Shown here: positions 1-7,491 of the stretch, in pieces | Position numbering within the stretch: the first letter of the stretch is position 1 | Layout of the letters: the number at the start of each line of letters is the position of its first letter | Assembly (NCBI GenBank): GCA_031258625.1 | Contig: JAIRMO010000167.1 | Coordinates: 1 to 16,490, forward strand | DNA length: 16,490 nucleotides | Reading direction: 5' to 3' | Origin: Spirochaetaceae bacterium | GTDB lineage: Bacteria; Spirochaetota; Spirochaetia; Treponematales; Breznakiellaceae | Translations under genes and position numbers: made by a program | The notes under the pieces: generated by a model | The model's input: the letters and a program-made list of their open reading frames with translations, nothing else | What the model was told of the DNA's origin: nothing | Databases searched by the model: none

Positions 1-1
1 C

Positions 2-274
2 CAAAACGCGGCCCACCCCTACAGCAAGGCTCTCATCGACTGCATCCCCCGGGGCCGGGCCGGCGCGGGGACGAATTCCCTGCCGGTGATACCCGGCTTT
101 CCGCCCCGGCTCTACGATCCGCCTGCGGGCTGTCCCTTTGCCCCGCGGTGTAACCGGGCCGGACCGGCCTGTCGGGTTTTGCCTCCCGGCGCTGACCTGG
201 GTAACGGCCGCTACGCGGCCTGCCATTACCCGATCCCGGCCGGCGGGGCGTCTCCGGGGAGGGGCCGTGAATAA
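2..274 (+). CDS. oppD: OppD/DppD-type peptide ABC transporter ATPase, C-terminal fragment
   Basis: This is the 3' end of a gene that begins left of the window; about 90 residues are visible in the frame starting at base 2. The fragment holds the HPYSKAL segment and the cysteine-containing C-terminal extension typical of oligopeptide/dipeptide importer ATPases (PAGCPFAPRC, then C and a final AACHYP). The ATP-binding core lies outside. The protein would sit on the cytoplasmic face of the importer and pair with the next ATPase. The stop codon (272-274) lies inside the start of the following gene, so the two are translationally coupled. The family is clear from the C-terminal module; whether the substrate is oligopeptide, dipeptide or a metal chelate cannot be decided, so dppD is an equally valid name. 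Confidence 0.85.
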   Translation, partial: QNAAHPYSKALIDCIPRGRAGAGTNSLPVIPGFPPRLYDPPAGCPFAPRCNRAGPACRVLPPGADLGNGRYAACHYPIPAGGASPGRGRE

Positions 275-1220
275 TACCGAAACCCTCCTGGAAGTCCGGG
301 GCCTCAAAAAACACTTCCCCCTGAGCCGGGGCCGGCTGCTCCGGGCGGTGGAGGATGTTTCCTTCCAGGTAAATCCCCGGGAGATCCTGGGGATTGTGGG
401 GGAAAGCGGCTGCGGAAAATCCACCCTGGGCCGCCTTATTCTGCGGCTTACGGAACCCACCGGGGGACGGGTGTTTTTTAAGGGAACGGAGATTACCGCC
501 CTGAGCCGTCACCGGCTGTCCCCTATCCGGGGGGCGATGCAGATGGTGTTTCAAAATCCCTTTGGATCCTTTAACCCCAAGATACCGATCGCCGGGGCCC
601 TGATGGAGGTATGCCGTTATTACGGCATGAGCCGGGAGGCGGGGTCTGAACGGATCGCCGCGCTCTTTGCCGACATCGGCTTATCCGGGGACCTGCTCAC
701 CCGCTGGCCCCAGGAGCTTTCCGGGGGACAGTTACAGCGGCTTGCCATAACCCGGGCCCTGCTTTCGGACCCGGCCCTGCTCGTGGCCGACGAGCCCCTT
801 TCCGCCCTGGACGTTTCCGTCCAGGCCCAGCTCCTCAACCTGCTTTTGGATCTGCGGAAATCCCGGAATCTCACGATGCTTTTTATATCCCACGACATGA
901 CCGTGGTGGAGTACCTCTGCGACCGGGTGGCGGTGATGTACCTGGGGCAGGTTGTGGAAATGGCCCCGGCGGGGGAATTGTTCAGCCGCACCCTGCACCC
1001 CTACACCCGCTCCCTCATCAGCGCGGTACCCCGGCTGGACGCGGCGGGGGGCCGGGAGCGGCCGGCGCCGAAGGGGGAGACGCCGAACCCAACGGAGGAA
1101 ATTCCGGGCTGTGCCTTTGCGTCCCGGTGTTCCTCGGCGGAAGGCCGCTGTTTACGGGAAAGGCCCCCGGTAAAAGAGGCCGCCCCGGGGCACCTGGCGC
1201 GGTGTTTTTTGGTTTCATAA
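267..1220 (+). CDS. oppF: OppF/DppF-type peptide ABC transporter ATP-binding protein
   Basis: Second ATPase of a peptide/nickel-family importer; it hydrolyses ATP to power substrate uptake through inner-membrane permeases encoded elsewhere. I choose the GTG at 267 (317 residues), which has GGGGAGGGG just upstream and overlaps the stop of the previous ATPase gene by 8 bases; a longer in-frame start at 138 would lie deep inside that gene. Visible motifs: Walker A GESGCGKST (45-53), Q-loop MVFQNPFGS (Q96), ABC signature LSGGQ (151-155), Walker B LLVADEP (171-177), D-loop SALD, H-loop SHD (H209). The C-terminal module (about 240-317) has HPYTRSL and cysteines at 282, 288, 295 and 313, the pattern seen in Opp/Dpp ATPases and sometimes linked to an iron-sulfur centre. 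All catalytic motifs are intact. Opp versus Dpp assignment is open. Confidence 0.95.
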   Translation: MNNTETLLEVRGLKKHFPLSRGRLLRAVEDVSFQVNPREILGIVGESGCGKSTLGRLILRLTEPTGGRVFFKGTEITALSRHRLSPIRGAMQMVFQNPFGSFNPKIPIAGALMEVCRYYGMSREAGSERIAALFADIGLSGDLLTRWPQELSGGQLQRLAITRALLSDPALLVADEPLSALDVSVQAQLLNLLLDLRKSRNLTMLFISHDMTVVEYLCDRVAVMYLGQVVEMAPAGELFSRTLHPYTRSLISAVPRLDAAGGRERPAPKGETPNPTEEIPGCAFASRCSSAEGRCLRERPPVKEAAPGHLARCFLVS

Positions 1221-1224
1221 AGGA

Positions 1225-1260
1225 AGCGCTGATTTATTCAATCGAGAATAAATCAGCGTT
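1225..1260 (+). repeat. Intercistronic palindrome, copy A of a GGCAACGCTGATT-end repeat
   Basis: A perfect 13-bp inverted repeat (CGCTGATTTATTC at 1227-1239 and GAATAAATCAGCG at 1246-1258, loop AATCGA), extended by one G-U and one A-U pair to 1225-1260. It begins 5 bases after the oppF stop. There is no T-run after it, so a simple intrinsic terminator is unlikely. Its right edge, AATCAGCGTTGCCC (1251-1264), recurs exactly at 4499-4512, which suggests a dispersed palindromic repeat inserted between the transporter genes. Confidence 0.7.
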
Positions 1261-1269
1261 GCCCCAAGG

Positions 1270-1291
1270 GATCTTACCGGTCCGTAGGATC
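1270..1291 (+). other. Stem-loop just upstream of the binding-protein ribosome site
   Basis: GATCTTAC (1270-1277) pairs with GTAGGATC (1284-1291), an 8-bp stem with one G-U pair around a CGGTCC loop. It ends 10 bases before the AGAAGGAGA ribosome site (1302-1310) of the next gene. With the palindrome just upstream it makes two stacked hairpins in the oppF to binding-protein junction. Such intercistronic hairpins can protect a downstream mRNA segment or attenuate read-through; which of these applies is not visible. Confidence 0.45.
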
Positions 1292-1316
1292 GGATAAATA
1301 TAGAAGGAGATAATAA

Positions 1317-2921
1317 ATGAAAAGAAATCTCGTCGTTCTTTTGGCCCTGGTTTTGTGCGCGGGTTTGTTATATGCCCGGGGAAACGCCGACCAGAGATCC
1401 GCGGGAACCACCTTTACGGTGGCCCTGAGCGAAGATATCAAGGCGGTCGATCCCGGACTTGCCTGGAACTATGTTACCAACCAGGTGGTGAACCAGATCA
1501 CCGAAGGTTTGGTCAGCCTGGACGCCAACAACAACATCATCCCGGAACTGGCCAGGAGTTGGCGTCAGACGGATGATCTGACCTATGTGTACGAGGTGCG
1601 GGACGATATCGTCTTTTCCGACGGTACGAAAATGACCATGGAGGATGTGCTTTTTTCGTTTAACCGCGCCAAGGACCCCAACGGCGGCACCTACTTCTCG
1701 GACTTCTACAATGACGTGGTGAGTTTTACCGCCACCGGCCCCTGGCAGTTGACCATCAAGCTAAGTCAGCCTTCGGCGGTGTTTAAGTATTTCCCCACCA
1801 CCGCAGCGGGCCGGATCATCAGTAAGGCCTATTATGAAAAGCACGCCGTGGATTTTGGTACCGCCCAGGGCGGCATCCTCGCCACCGGACCCTTTGTGTA
1901 TCAAAGCTGGACCAGCGGGCAGGAGATAGTCCTCAAGAAAAACGCCAATTACTGGAACAAGGAAAAACTCGCCGCCAACATCATCGATACCATTGTCTTC
2001 AAGATCATCCCCGAGGACACCACCCGGGTAATCGCCCTGGAGACCGGCAGCGTTGATTTTTCCGCCAACCTGCCCATTGATATGCTTGACCGGCTGGCGG
2101 CGAGCCGGGATCTGAACCTGACCAGTGTGGACACCTACAGCATCACCTACCTTGCCATGAACACCCAGCGGGCCCCCTTCAACGACGTAAATGTCCGCCG
2201 GGCGATTTCCCATGCCCTCGACCTCCCCGAATTCCAGCGGACCATCATCAAAAACGCCGGAATCGTGGGGACCGTCCTGCCCTTTGGTCCGGCCCTGTAC
2301 GGCGAGAACGCCGCCAAGTGGCGGCAGTACCTCACCACGGCGCCCAAATACGATTACGACCTCGCCAAGGCGCGGCAGTACCTGGCCCAGTCGGGCTATC
2401 CCAACGGCTTTACCTGCGACGTGATCATCAGCGAATCTTCCCTGGCAAGCCAGCGGGCGCTTTTTCTCCAGGAATCCCTAAAGGCCATCAACATCAACGT
2501 GGAGATCCGAAAAATGTCCGGGGACGAACAGGACACCTATCAGATGGGCGAAATCCTGGACAGCAACGGGAAACGGGACTACGATATGCTTTTTGGCGGC
2601 TGGGAGGCGGACTACCCGGACCTCAACGGCAACATCGAGATCATGTACGCGGCCAGCCAGGTCGAAGGGGGGTATAACGCGGCGGCCTATGTGAACCCCG
2701 CGGTGGAACGCCTTATCGACGCCCAGCGTAGCGCCACGGATCCGGCCCGGCGCTTTGAGCTTCAAGCCCAGGCGATGAACACCATCGTCGACGAGGCGCC
2801 CTATATCGTGTTTGATTATTCCCTGCGGCAAAGCGCCCTGAACAAAAAATACACCGGTCTGGCGGTCAGTCCGGCGTGGTTGTGGGTATTGCCCATTCAG
2901 AATGTAAGGCGGGGGCCATAG
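1317..2921 (+). CDS. Peptide ABC transporter periplasmic substrate-binding protein (SBP_bac_5 family)
   Basis: A 534-residue family 5 extracellular solute-binding protein that captures a peptide-like ligand and delivers it to the importer whose ATPases lie immediately upstream. The N-terminus is a Sec signal peptide (MKRN, hydrophobic core, likely signal peptidase I cut after A20 in LLYA-RGN). Family hallmarks are the early segment with ITEGLVSLD and IIPELARSW (about 62-82), an ATGPFVYQSW motif in the middle and a C-terminal half with the expected APYIVFDYS stretch. Length matches OppA/DppA proteins. The start is well fixed: AGAAGGAGA (1302-1310) lies 6-7 bases before the ATG. The gene follows oppF by 96 bases that contain two hairpins, an arrangement that could let it be expressed at a different level from the ATPases. 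Substrate is not predictable from sequence. Confidence 0.95.
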   Translation: MKRNLVVLLALVLCAGLLYARGNADQRSAGTTFTVALSEDIKAVDPGLAWNYVTNQVVNQITEGLVSLDANNNIIPELARSWRQTDDLTYVYEVRDDIVFSDGTKMTMEDVLFSFNRAKDPNGGTYFSDFYNDVVSFTATGPWQLTIKLSQPSAVFKYFPTTAAGRIISKAYYEKHAVDFGTAQGGILATGPFVYQSWTSGQEIVLKKNANYWNKEKLAANIIDTIVFKIIPEDTTRVIALETGSVDFSANLPIDMLDRLAASRDLNLTSVDTYSITYLAMNTQRAPFNDVNVRRAISHALDLPEFQRTIIKNAGIVGTVLPFGPALYGENAAKWRQYLTTAPKYDYDLAKARQYLAQSGYPNGFTCDVIISESSLASQRALFLQESLKAININVEIRKMSGDEQDTYQMGEILDSNGKRDYDMLFGGWEADYPDLNGNIEIMYAASQVEGGYNAAAYVNPAVERLIDAQRSATDPARRFELQAQAMNTIVDEAPYIVFDYSLRQSALNKKYTGLAVSPAWLWVLPIQNVRRGP

Positions 2922-2938
2922 GCCCTTTTATGCCCCCC

Positions 2939-2969
2939 GGAGCGGGTTCCCGTAAGGGAATCCCGCTCC
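2939..2969. terminator. Candidate bidirectional terminator hairpin between convergent genes
   Basis: GGAGCGGG (2939-2946) and TTCCC (2947-2951) pair with GGGAA (2956-2960) and CCCGCTCC (2962-2969) around a GTAA loop, with one bulged T at 2961. The 13-bp GC-rich stem sits between the stop of the binding protein (2921) and the stop of the MATE gene on the other strand (2981), as expected for a shared terminator. Neither strand shows a clean T-run, so the termination role is probable rather than proven. Confidence 0.5.
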
Positions 2970-2980
2970 CTCCTTCGCCT

Positions 2981-4336
2981 TTATCGCTCTCGCGTCAGCT
3001 TCCTCATCCAGTCCCAGCGGTTGAGTTTTATCACCGCGATGACGCACTTGAGGAACTGATCGCATTTAAGGCAGATGAAAACCACCACCGGGGGAAAATG
3101 AAACACAAAGGCCGACAGCAGGGCCGAGGGGATGACGATGAGCCAGACGTGGATAAGGTCGTTGATCAGGACAAAGCTGGTGGCGCCCCCGGCCCGGACT
3201 ATGCCGGTGAGGACCGACATCTGGTAGGAGGTGCCCACGATGATGATTGAAAACACGAGAAGGAATTGCCGGGCATAAACCCGGGCATCGGCGGAAATGT
3301 TCGGGAACCCGGCGGTCAAAATGAGGTCCTTGGTGAAAAATATCAGCAGCCCCGTGAGGATGCCGAAGGCCAAAAAGATACACTGTAAGGTTTTGGCGTA
3401 GTTTTTGACCCGTTGGTAATCCCCGGAACCGACCGTTCTGCCGATGATGACTCCCGATGCGTTGGCTATACTATAGACCAGAACGCTGAAAAACTGAAAC
3501 AAATTGGCGGCTATGGTATTGGCCGCCAACACTTCGGTCCCCAAGCGGCCCAGGATGCCGACCTGGGCGCTTCCCCCGATCCCCCAGAGGATATCCCCCA
3601 AAATAACCGGTATGCCGTATCTAAAAAAGTCCGCCAGGATTTCCCGGTTCCGCAGGGTCAGGTCCCTTGCCCGGAAAAACAGCGCGCGGTCAATAAACCG
3701 GACGTGGCAAAAGGCAACCCCAAATTCGCAGATCCGGGCGATCAGGGTGGCTATGGCGGCCCCGGAAACCCCCAGGGCGGGCAGCCCCAGGTTGCCGAAG
3801 ATCAGCGCCCAATTAAGAAAAACATTAACACAAAAACCGGTAAGGGAACTCAAAAAACCGATTTTGGTGTTTTGCACACACCGCATGGAGGCGAGGAGTA
3901 CGCTGTTGACGCTAAAAAACACATAGGAAAAACACACAATGCGGATATACCGCATCCCCTCGGCGACAACCGCTTCGTCCCGGGTGAATAAATTCAAAAT
4001 CTCCCCGGGAAACAAAAAAACGAGGAGGGTGGCAAAGCCCCCGACACCCAGGGCGATCTTAAGGGTGACGGCGATAACGGCCTTAGCGTTTTTGATATCC
4101 TTTTTTCCCAGATATTGGGCCGCTAAAATCACCATGGCCGCCCCCAACCCGGTACAGAGCATGAAAAGCAGCCACTGTACCTGATTGGAAAGGAACACCC
4201 CGGAAAGGGCAAGATCCCCCAGGGAGCCCACCATAAAGTTGTCCGCCAGCCCTATGCCGTAGGTGATAAGGTTTTGCATCGCCAGGGGCAGGGCTATCTT
4301 CGCCAGGGTAGTGTAAAAGGCCCGTTCTTTTACCAT
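2981..4336 (-). CDS. MATE family multidrug/cation efflux transporter
   Basis: A 451-residue polytopic inner-membrane protein of the multidrug and toxin extrusion (MatE) family, which exports cationic drugs or metabolites using an Na+ or H+ gradient. The sequence shows the typical start (FYTTLAKIALPLAMQNLI), an early GLADNFMVG segment, about 12 hydrophobic helices in two six-helix halves, and the second-half start with GIPVILGDILWGIGGSAQ near residues 240-257. Length is normal for the family. The ATG at 4336 has no ribosome site of its own; a 25-codon ORF with a good one overlaps it by 7 bases, so translation is probably coupled. It is convergent with the binding-protein gene and follows the protease gene in the same direction after 228 bases. 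Substrate is unknown; some family members act in cell-wall or metabolite export rather than drug efflux. Confidence 0.93.
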   Translation of the reverse strand: MVKERAFYTTLAKIALPLAMQNLITYGIGLADNFMVGSLGDLALSGVFLSNQVQWLLFMLCTGLGAAMVILAAQYLGKKDIKNAKAVIAVTLKIALGVGGFATLLVFLFPGEILNLFTRDEAVVAEGMRYIRIVCFSYVFFSVNSVLLASMRCVQNTKIGFLSSLTGFCVNVFLNWALIFGNLGLPALGVSGAAIATLIARICEFGVAFCHVRFIDRALFFRARDLTLRNREILADFFRYGIPVILGDILWGIGGSAQVGILGRLGTEVLAANTIAANLFQFFSVLVYSIANASGVIIGRTVGSGDYQRVKNYAKTLQCIFLAFGILTGLLIFFTKDLILTAGFPNISADARVYARQFLLVFSIIIVGTSYQMSVLTGIVRAGGATSFVLINDLIHVWLIVIPSALLSAFVFHFPPVVVFICLKCDQFLKCVIAVIKLNRWDWMRKLTRER

Positions 4337-4407
4337 GTCGCTTTTGGGGAGACGGGGATCAGCCCGAGAAAACTCGCCGGGACAAGATAATAGCCGTCAG
4401 AATACAT
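4330..4407 (-). CDS. Putative 25-residue leader peptide overlapping the MATE start
   Basis: Reading leftwards from an ATG at 4405-4407, a 25-codon frame (begins MYSDGYYLVPASF, ends VSPKATW) stops at a TAA (4330-4332) inside ATGGTAA, so it overlaps the MATE start codon by 7 bases in another frame. The ATG is preceded by AAAGGAAGG with 3-4 bases of spacing, while the MATE ATG has only CCCCAAAAGCGAC before it. This fits a leader ORF whose translation delivers ribosomes to the efflux gene. The peptide resembles no family I know and may matter only as a translated track. A chance ORF of this size is possible, but the ribosome site and stop-start overlap argue for function. Confidence 0.5.
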   Translation of the reverse strand: MYSDGYYLVPASFLGLIPVSPKATW

Positions 4408-4470
4408 AAGCCTTCCTTTCAACCAGGTGTCTTAACGGACTTTAATCCGGAACCGGGACGCATTTACGGC

Positions 4471-4514
4471 CTAGGGAAGCATGGTTAGCGTCAAGTTAAT
4501 CAGCGTTGCCCTAG
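4471..4514. repeat. Copy B of the AATCAGCGTTGCCC dispersed repeat
   Basis: The segment starts CTAGGGAAGC and ends AATCAGCGTTGCCCTAG, so CTAGGG (4471-4476) mirrors CCCTAG (4509-4514). The 14 bases at 4499-4512 match 1251-1264 exactly, and the left edge (AGGGAAGC) resembles the AGGAAGC left edge of copy A at 1221-1227. The inner part differs from copy A and pairs poorly. It lies between the protease and MATE genes, upstream of the leader ORF. Confidence 0.5.
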
Positions 4515-4524
4515 ACGCCGCAAG

Positions 4525-4553
4525 CCGGGCTATCCGCCGCTGAAACAGCCCGG
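4525..4553 (-). terminator. Weak terminator-like hairpin after the M16 protease gene
   Basis: CCGGGCT (4525-4531) pairs with AGCCCGG (4547-4553), a 7-bp GC stem with a 15-base loop, starting 11 bases after the protease stop codon when read on the minus strand. No T-run follows it, so it may be a 3' stabilising structure, or transcription may continue into the MATE gene. Confidence 0.3.
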
Positions 4554-4564
4554 TATTTCGGCTT

Positions 4565-7435
4565 TTACTTCCGGCCCGTCCAACCCTCCGGGTAGAGGAT
4601 CCCCCGGACCGGGCCGGTCCGGAGGATCCGGGCCATGGTTTGCTGCAGATCCGCGGCGCTCACGGCGTTGTATAATCCGGGACGCTCGTCCAACTGGGAC
4701 AAGGGCAGATTCAGAAAGGCCGAAAAATTGGCGTAACTCCGGGCGATGAAGCTGTTACTCTCCATGGAGGTCTCCCAGTTCTTTTTCAGCGCCTCCCGGG
4801 ATTTATCCAGTATATCCCCGTTTATGGCCCCCCCGGCAATCCCCGCAAAGAGGTTTTCAACCGCCGTAGAAAGTTCCGCGGCCCGTTTGGGATCGCAGGC
4901 AAAATAAATCTGCAGGTTAAGTTCCCCCGTGGGGAGGGGGGCCAAGACGGCGTTCGCCGAAATCGAATAGACCCCGCCGAGCTTTTCCCGAATTTCTTCA
5001 GTCAAAATGATGTTGAGGTATTCGTTGAGCACCCCCGTAACCGCCCCGGCGGCTTCGGAATAGGGGGCCGGCGCGTACCAGCCCAGGAACACAAAGCTCC
5101 GCTCCTCCTTTCCCTTATAAACCAAACGTTCGGTCTTGCCGGGGCGGACAATCCCCGGGTCTGTCCAGGTTTTCCGGGAGGCCGCCGGGGGAATCGACGC
5201 CAGGTAGATTTCCGTATAGGTCCGCATGGCCTCCACATCGATGTTCCCGGTGAACACAAAGGTATAGTCCGCGGGATTGAGGGTTTCGGCGAGGAATTTT
5301 GCCGCCAGAGCCTGGTCCACCCGGGAGAGGTCCGCCGGTTCCATGGGTTTAAACCACGGGCTATTACCATAAATGATCCGGGCCATCTCATCGATAAAGA
5401 CCGAATCCGGATCTTCATTTCGTTGGGCCAGGGAGGTCCGGTACTGATCCAGCAGGGCCTTTACCGCTTCGGGATCGATCCGGGGATTTGTGAAGCCCAA
5501 ATAAATCATTTCAAAAAGGGTCTTGATATCCCCGGCGGTGGAGGAACCCTGGATACCCCGAAGGTAGCTGGAGGTCCAAAGGGAGATGGCCGCCCGCTTA
5601 TCGGCGAGTTTTTTCACCAGCTCCGGGCGGGAATAGGGGCCAAGCCCCGAGGCCTCCATCATCTCCGCGGCCAGGTTCGCGGAGACATACTCCCCTGCCG
5701 GGACGTTGGTGGTACCCCCCGGGGCTATCCCGTAGAGGATAATTTCGTTGTTCCGGTTCCGGGTTTCCTTGAGGATGACCGTGGCGCCGTTACTCAGTTC
5801 CCAAATAACGGCTCCGGCGGGGTCCTCCGATTCGGATGTGATGGTCCCCGCCCTGGGTTCTTCCGCGATAAGTTCACCGGTAAAGACCGCCGCCTCCGGG
5901 GGGGCTATTTTTGCCCGCCGGCTTTCGGCCGCCAGCGTCCGGATCTGTTTCTCCGTCGGGAAGGAGGAAGCCTCCGTTTCCGGGCCCGCCAGGAGTACCC
6001 GGAGGTCGTTGGCGGCAAAATAATCCCGCACCGTCCGCTGGATCTCCTTGGCATTGATGCCGGGGAGCAGTTGTTTAATCGCCTCCAATTCCCAGGTTAT
6101 GTCCGCCACATTTTGCCCGGTGAGGAAATGATTGGTAAAACCCCACACGTACCCATTCGACTCCTGCCGATCCCACTCGGAGACCATTTGTTCCGCGTAA
6201 GAAACCAGGGACCGTTTGGCCCGGTCTATTTCGTCTTCGGTAAACCCGTAACGGACCAGGGCTTCCTTTTCCCACAGGATTTCCCGGAAGACGGCTTCGG
6301 CGCTCCCGGTTTTAACCTGGGCGGCTATGACATAATACCGGGAGGACTTTCCGTAACGCAGATCCCCCGCCCCGGCCCATATATAGGGGGTTTCAGACTT
6401 GGAAGCCGCCTCGTCAAAGCGGATGGAGAGCATCCGGTCGATCAGGTTGTCGATGAGCCCCTGCCGGTAGGAGGCGAGATCCCCCCGCAGGGGTTGGGAG
6501 GGCTGTTTGTAGTACATATCTATCCGGGTAAAGGGCAATTCCGGATCGGTGATGATCGTCGCCGAAAAATTCCCCTTCTTTGGGGGGGGTAGATCATAGA
6601 AGGGACGGTTCAGGGGTTTTTCCGGCGCCGGAGCGGTAAAATAAGCGGGCAATTCCGCTTCAACCGCGGCCCCGTCAAAATCCCCCACCAGGATGATCGC
6701 CATATTATCCGGGCGGTACCAGGTCTTATAGAAATTTTCCAGCCGCTCCGGGGGCGCGCCCTGGATTATTTCCGGGAGCCCTATGGGGAGCCGGTCCACA
6801 TAGGGGGAACCCTGGAAGATTATGGGGATCATTTGGCGCTGGATCCGTTCCATGGCCCCCAGGCGGTTCCGGTATTCTTCCATAACAACCAGCCGTTCAT
6901 CATCCACATCCGCCGGGGCGAAGGTAATGGCATGGGTCCAGTCGTCAATCACCTCCAGGGCCTTGGCGGGGATCCGTTTTGTACCCGCCCCGTCAGTTTC
7001 CGTGGGCACCTCGATGCCAAAAACGGTCTCGTCAAAGGTGGTATAGGCGTTCACCTCCGGGCCGAACCGCATCCCCAGGGATCGCAGGTAGTTGATCAGT
7101 TCCGATTCGGGGAAACGGGCGGTTCCGTTAAAGGCCATGTGTTCCACAAAGTGGGCCAGCCCCCGTTCATTTTCTTCTTCCAAAACCGATCCCGCGTTTA
7201 CCGCCAGGGTAAGATATATCCGGTTTTCCGGCTTTCGGTTCTCCAGGATATAATACCGGAGCCCATTGGGAAGAACGCCGATCCGGGCCGCGGCCATAAA
7301 GGGGACCGGATCCGATGGCTGTCCCAGGCCGCCATAATTTTCAGATTTGACTTTAGTTCCGGAAACGCAGGAAATAACCATAAAAACAGCAAGGATGGTA
7401 CATATCTTTTTAATAAATAATTTGGTACAATACAT
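4565..7435 (-). CDS. M16 family zinc metalloprotease, PqqL-like lipoprotein
   Basis: A 956-residue four-domain M16 (pitrilysin-type) peptidase. The N-terminus is a lipoprotein signal with lipobox VISC (Cys23), placing it on the periplasmic side of a membrane. The inverted zinc motif HFVEH is at 95-99 (zinc ligands H95, H99; catalytic E98) and the third ligand is probably E186 in VVMEEYRNR. FYKTWYRPDNMAIILVGD (234-251) is the conserved end of the first domain. The second half (from about 540, IWELSNGATVILKETRN) repeats the fold without HxxEH, as usual for the non-catalytic half. Length matches E. coli PqqL (about 930), and nothing in the neighbourhood suggests PQQ synthesis, so it is probably a peptide- or protein-degrading enzyme. 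The ATG at 7435 has no clear ribosome site and a -10-like TATATT lies only 7 bases upstream, so the transcript may be nearly leaderless. Divergent from the DHH gene. Confidence 0.93.
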   Translation of the reverse strand: MYCTKLFIKKICTILAVFMVISCVSGTKVKSENYGGLGQPSDPVPFMAAARIGVLPNGLRYYILENRKPENRIYLTLAVNAGSVLEEENERGLAHFVEHMAFNGTARFPESELINYLRSLGMRFGPEVNAYTTFDETVFGIEVPTETDGAGTKRIPAKALEVIDDWTHAITFAPADVDDERLVVMEEYRNRLGAMERIQRQMIPIIFQGSPYVDRLPIGLPEIIQGAPPERLENFYKTWYRPDNMAIILVGDFDGAAVEAELPAYFTAPAPEKPLNRPFYDLPPPKKGNFSATIITDPELPFTRIDMYYKQPSQPLRGDLASYRQGLIDNLIDRMLSIRFDEAASKSETPYIWAGAGDLRYGKSSRYYVIAAQVKTGSAEAVFREILWEKEALVRYGFTEDEIDRAKRSLVSYAEQMVSEWDRQESNGYVWGFTNHFLTGQNVADITWELEAIKQLLPGINAKEIQRTVRDYFAANDLRVLLAGPETEASSFPTEKQIRTLAAESRRAKIAPPEAAVFTGELIAEEPRAGTITSESEDPAGAVIWELSNGATVILKETRNRNNEIILYGIAPGGTTNVPAGEYVSANLAAEMMEASGLGPYSRPELVKKLADKRAAISLWTSSYLRGIQGSSTAGDIKTLFEMIYLGFTNPRIDPEAVKALLDQYRTSLAQRNEDPDSVFIDEMARIIYGNSPWFKPMEPADLSRVDQALAAKFLAETLNPADYTFVFTGNIDVEAMRTYTEIYLASIPPAASRKTWTDPGIVRPGKTERLVYKGKEERSFVFLGWYAPAPYSEAAGAVTGVLNEYLNIILTEEIREKLGGVYSISANAVLAPLPTGELNLQIYFACDPKRAAELSTAVENLFAGIAGGAINGDILDKSREALKKNWETSMESNSFIARSYANFSAFLNLPLSQLDERPGLYNAVSAADLQQTMARILRTGPVRGILYPEGWTGRK

Positions 7436-7450
7436 AGAGTAAAATATAAT
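7422..7450 (+). promoter_or_regulatory. Sigma-70-type promoter of the DHH gene
   Basis: TTGGTA (7422-7427, 4 of 6 to the -35 consensus) is followed after exactly 17 bases by a perfect TATAAT (7445-7450), with a start point expected near 7457, about 35 bases before the ATG. The -35 lies inside the first codons of the divergent protease gene. The same AT-rich stretch read backwards gives TATATT (7448-7443), a possible -10 for the protease. Confidence 0.65.
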
Positions 7451-7491
7451 GGTTTTAATAACTATTTAACAGGGTCTTAAGGAGGTTTTTT

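Noticed and set aside
138..266. Longer N-terminus for the OppF-type ATPase starting at 138
   Set aside because: It would overlap the preceding ATPase by 137 bases and add residues absent from the family; the GTG at 267 has a ribosome site and the expected protein length.
1317..1376. Binding protein as a lipoprotein via Cys14
   Set aside because: The residues before it (LVL) do not form a lipobox, since small residues at -1 are missing, and a good signal peptidase I site (LLYA-RGN) follows six residues later.
3413..3991. 192-codon open frame on the plus strand inside the MATE gene
   Set aside because: Antisense to a membrane protein with 12 clear hydrophobic helices; its own product is hydrophilic low-complexity sequence with no ribosome site seen.
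5423..6592. 389-codon open frame on the plus strand
   Set aside because: It is antisense to the M16 protease, whose motifs and lipobox are clear; its translation is Gly/Pro/Arg-rich and lacks any domain. High GC3 explains the long open frame.
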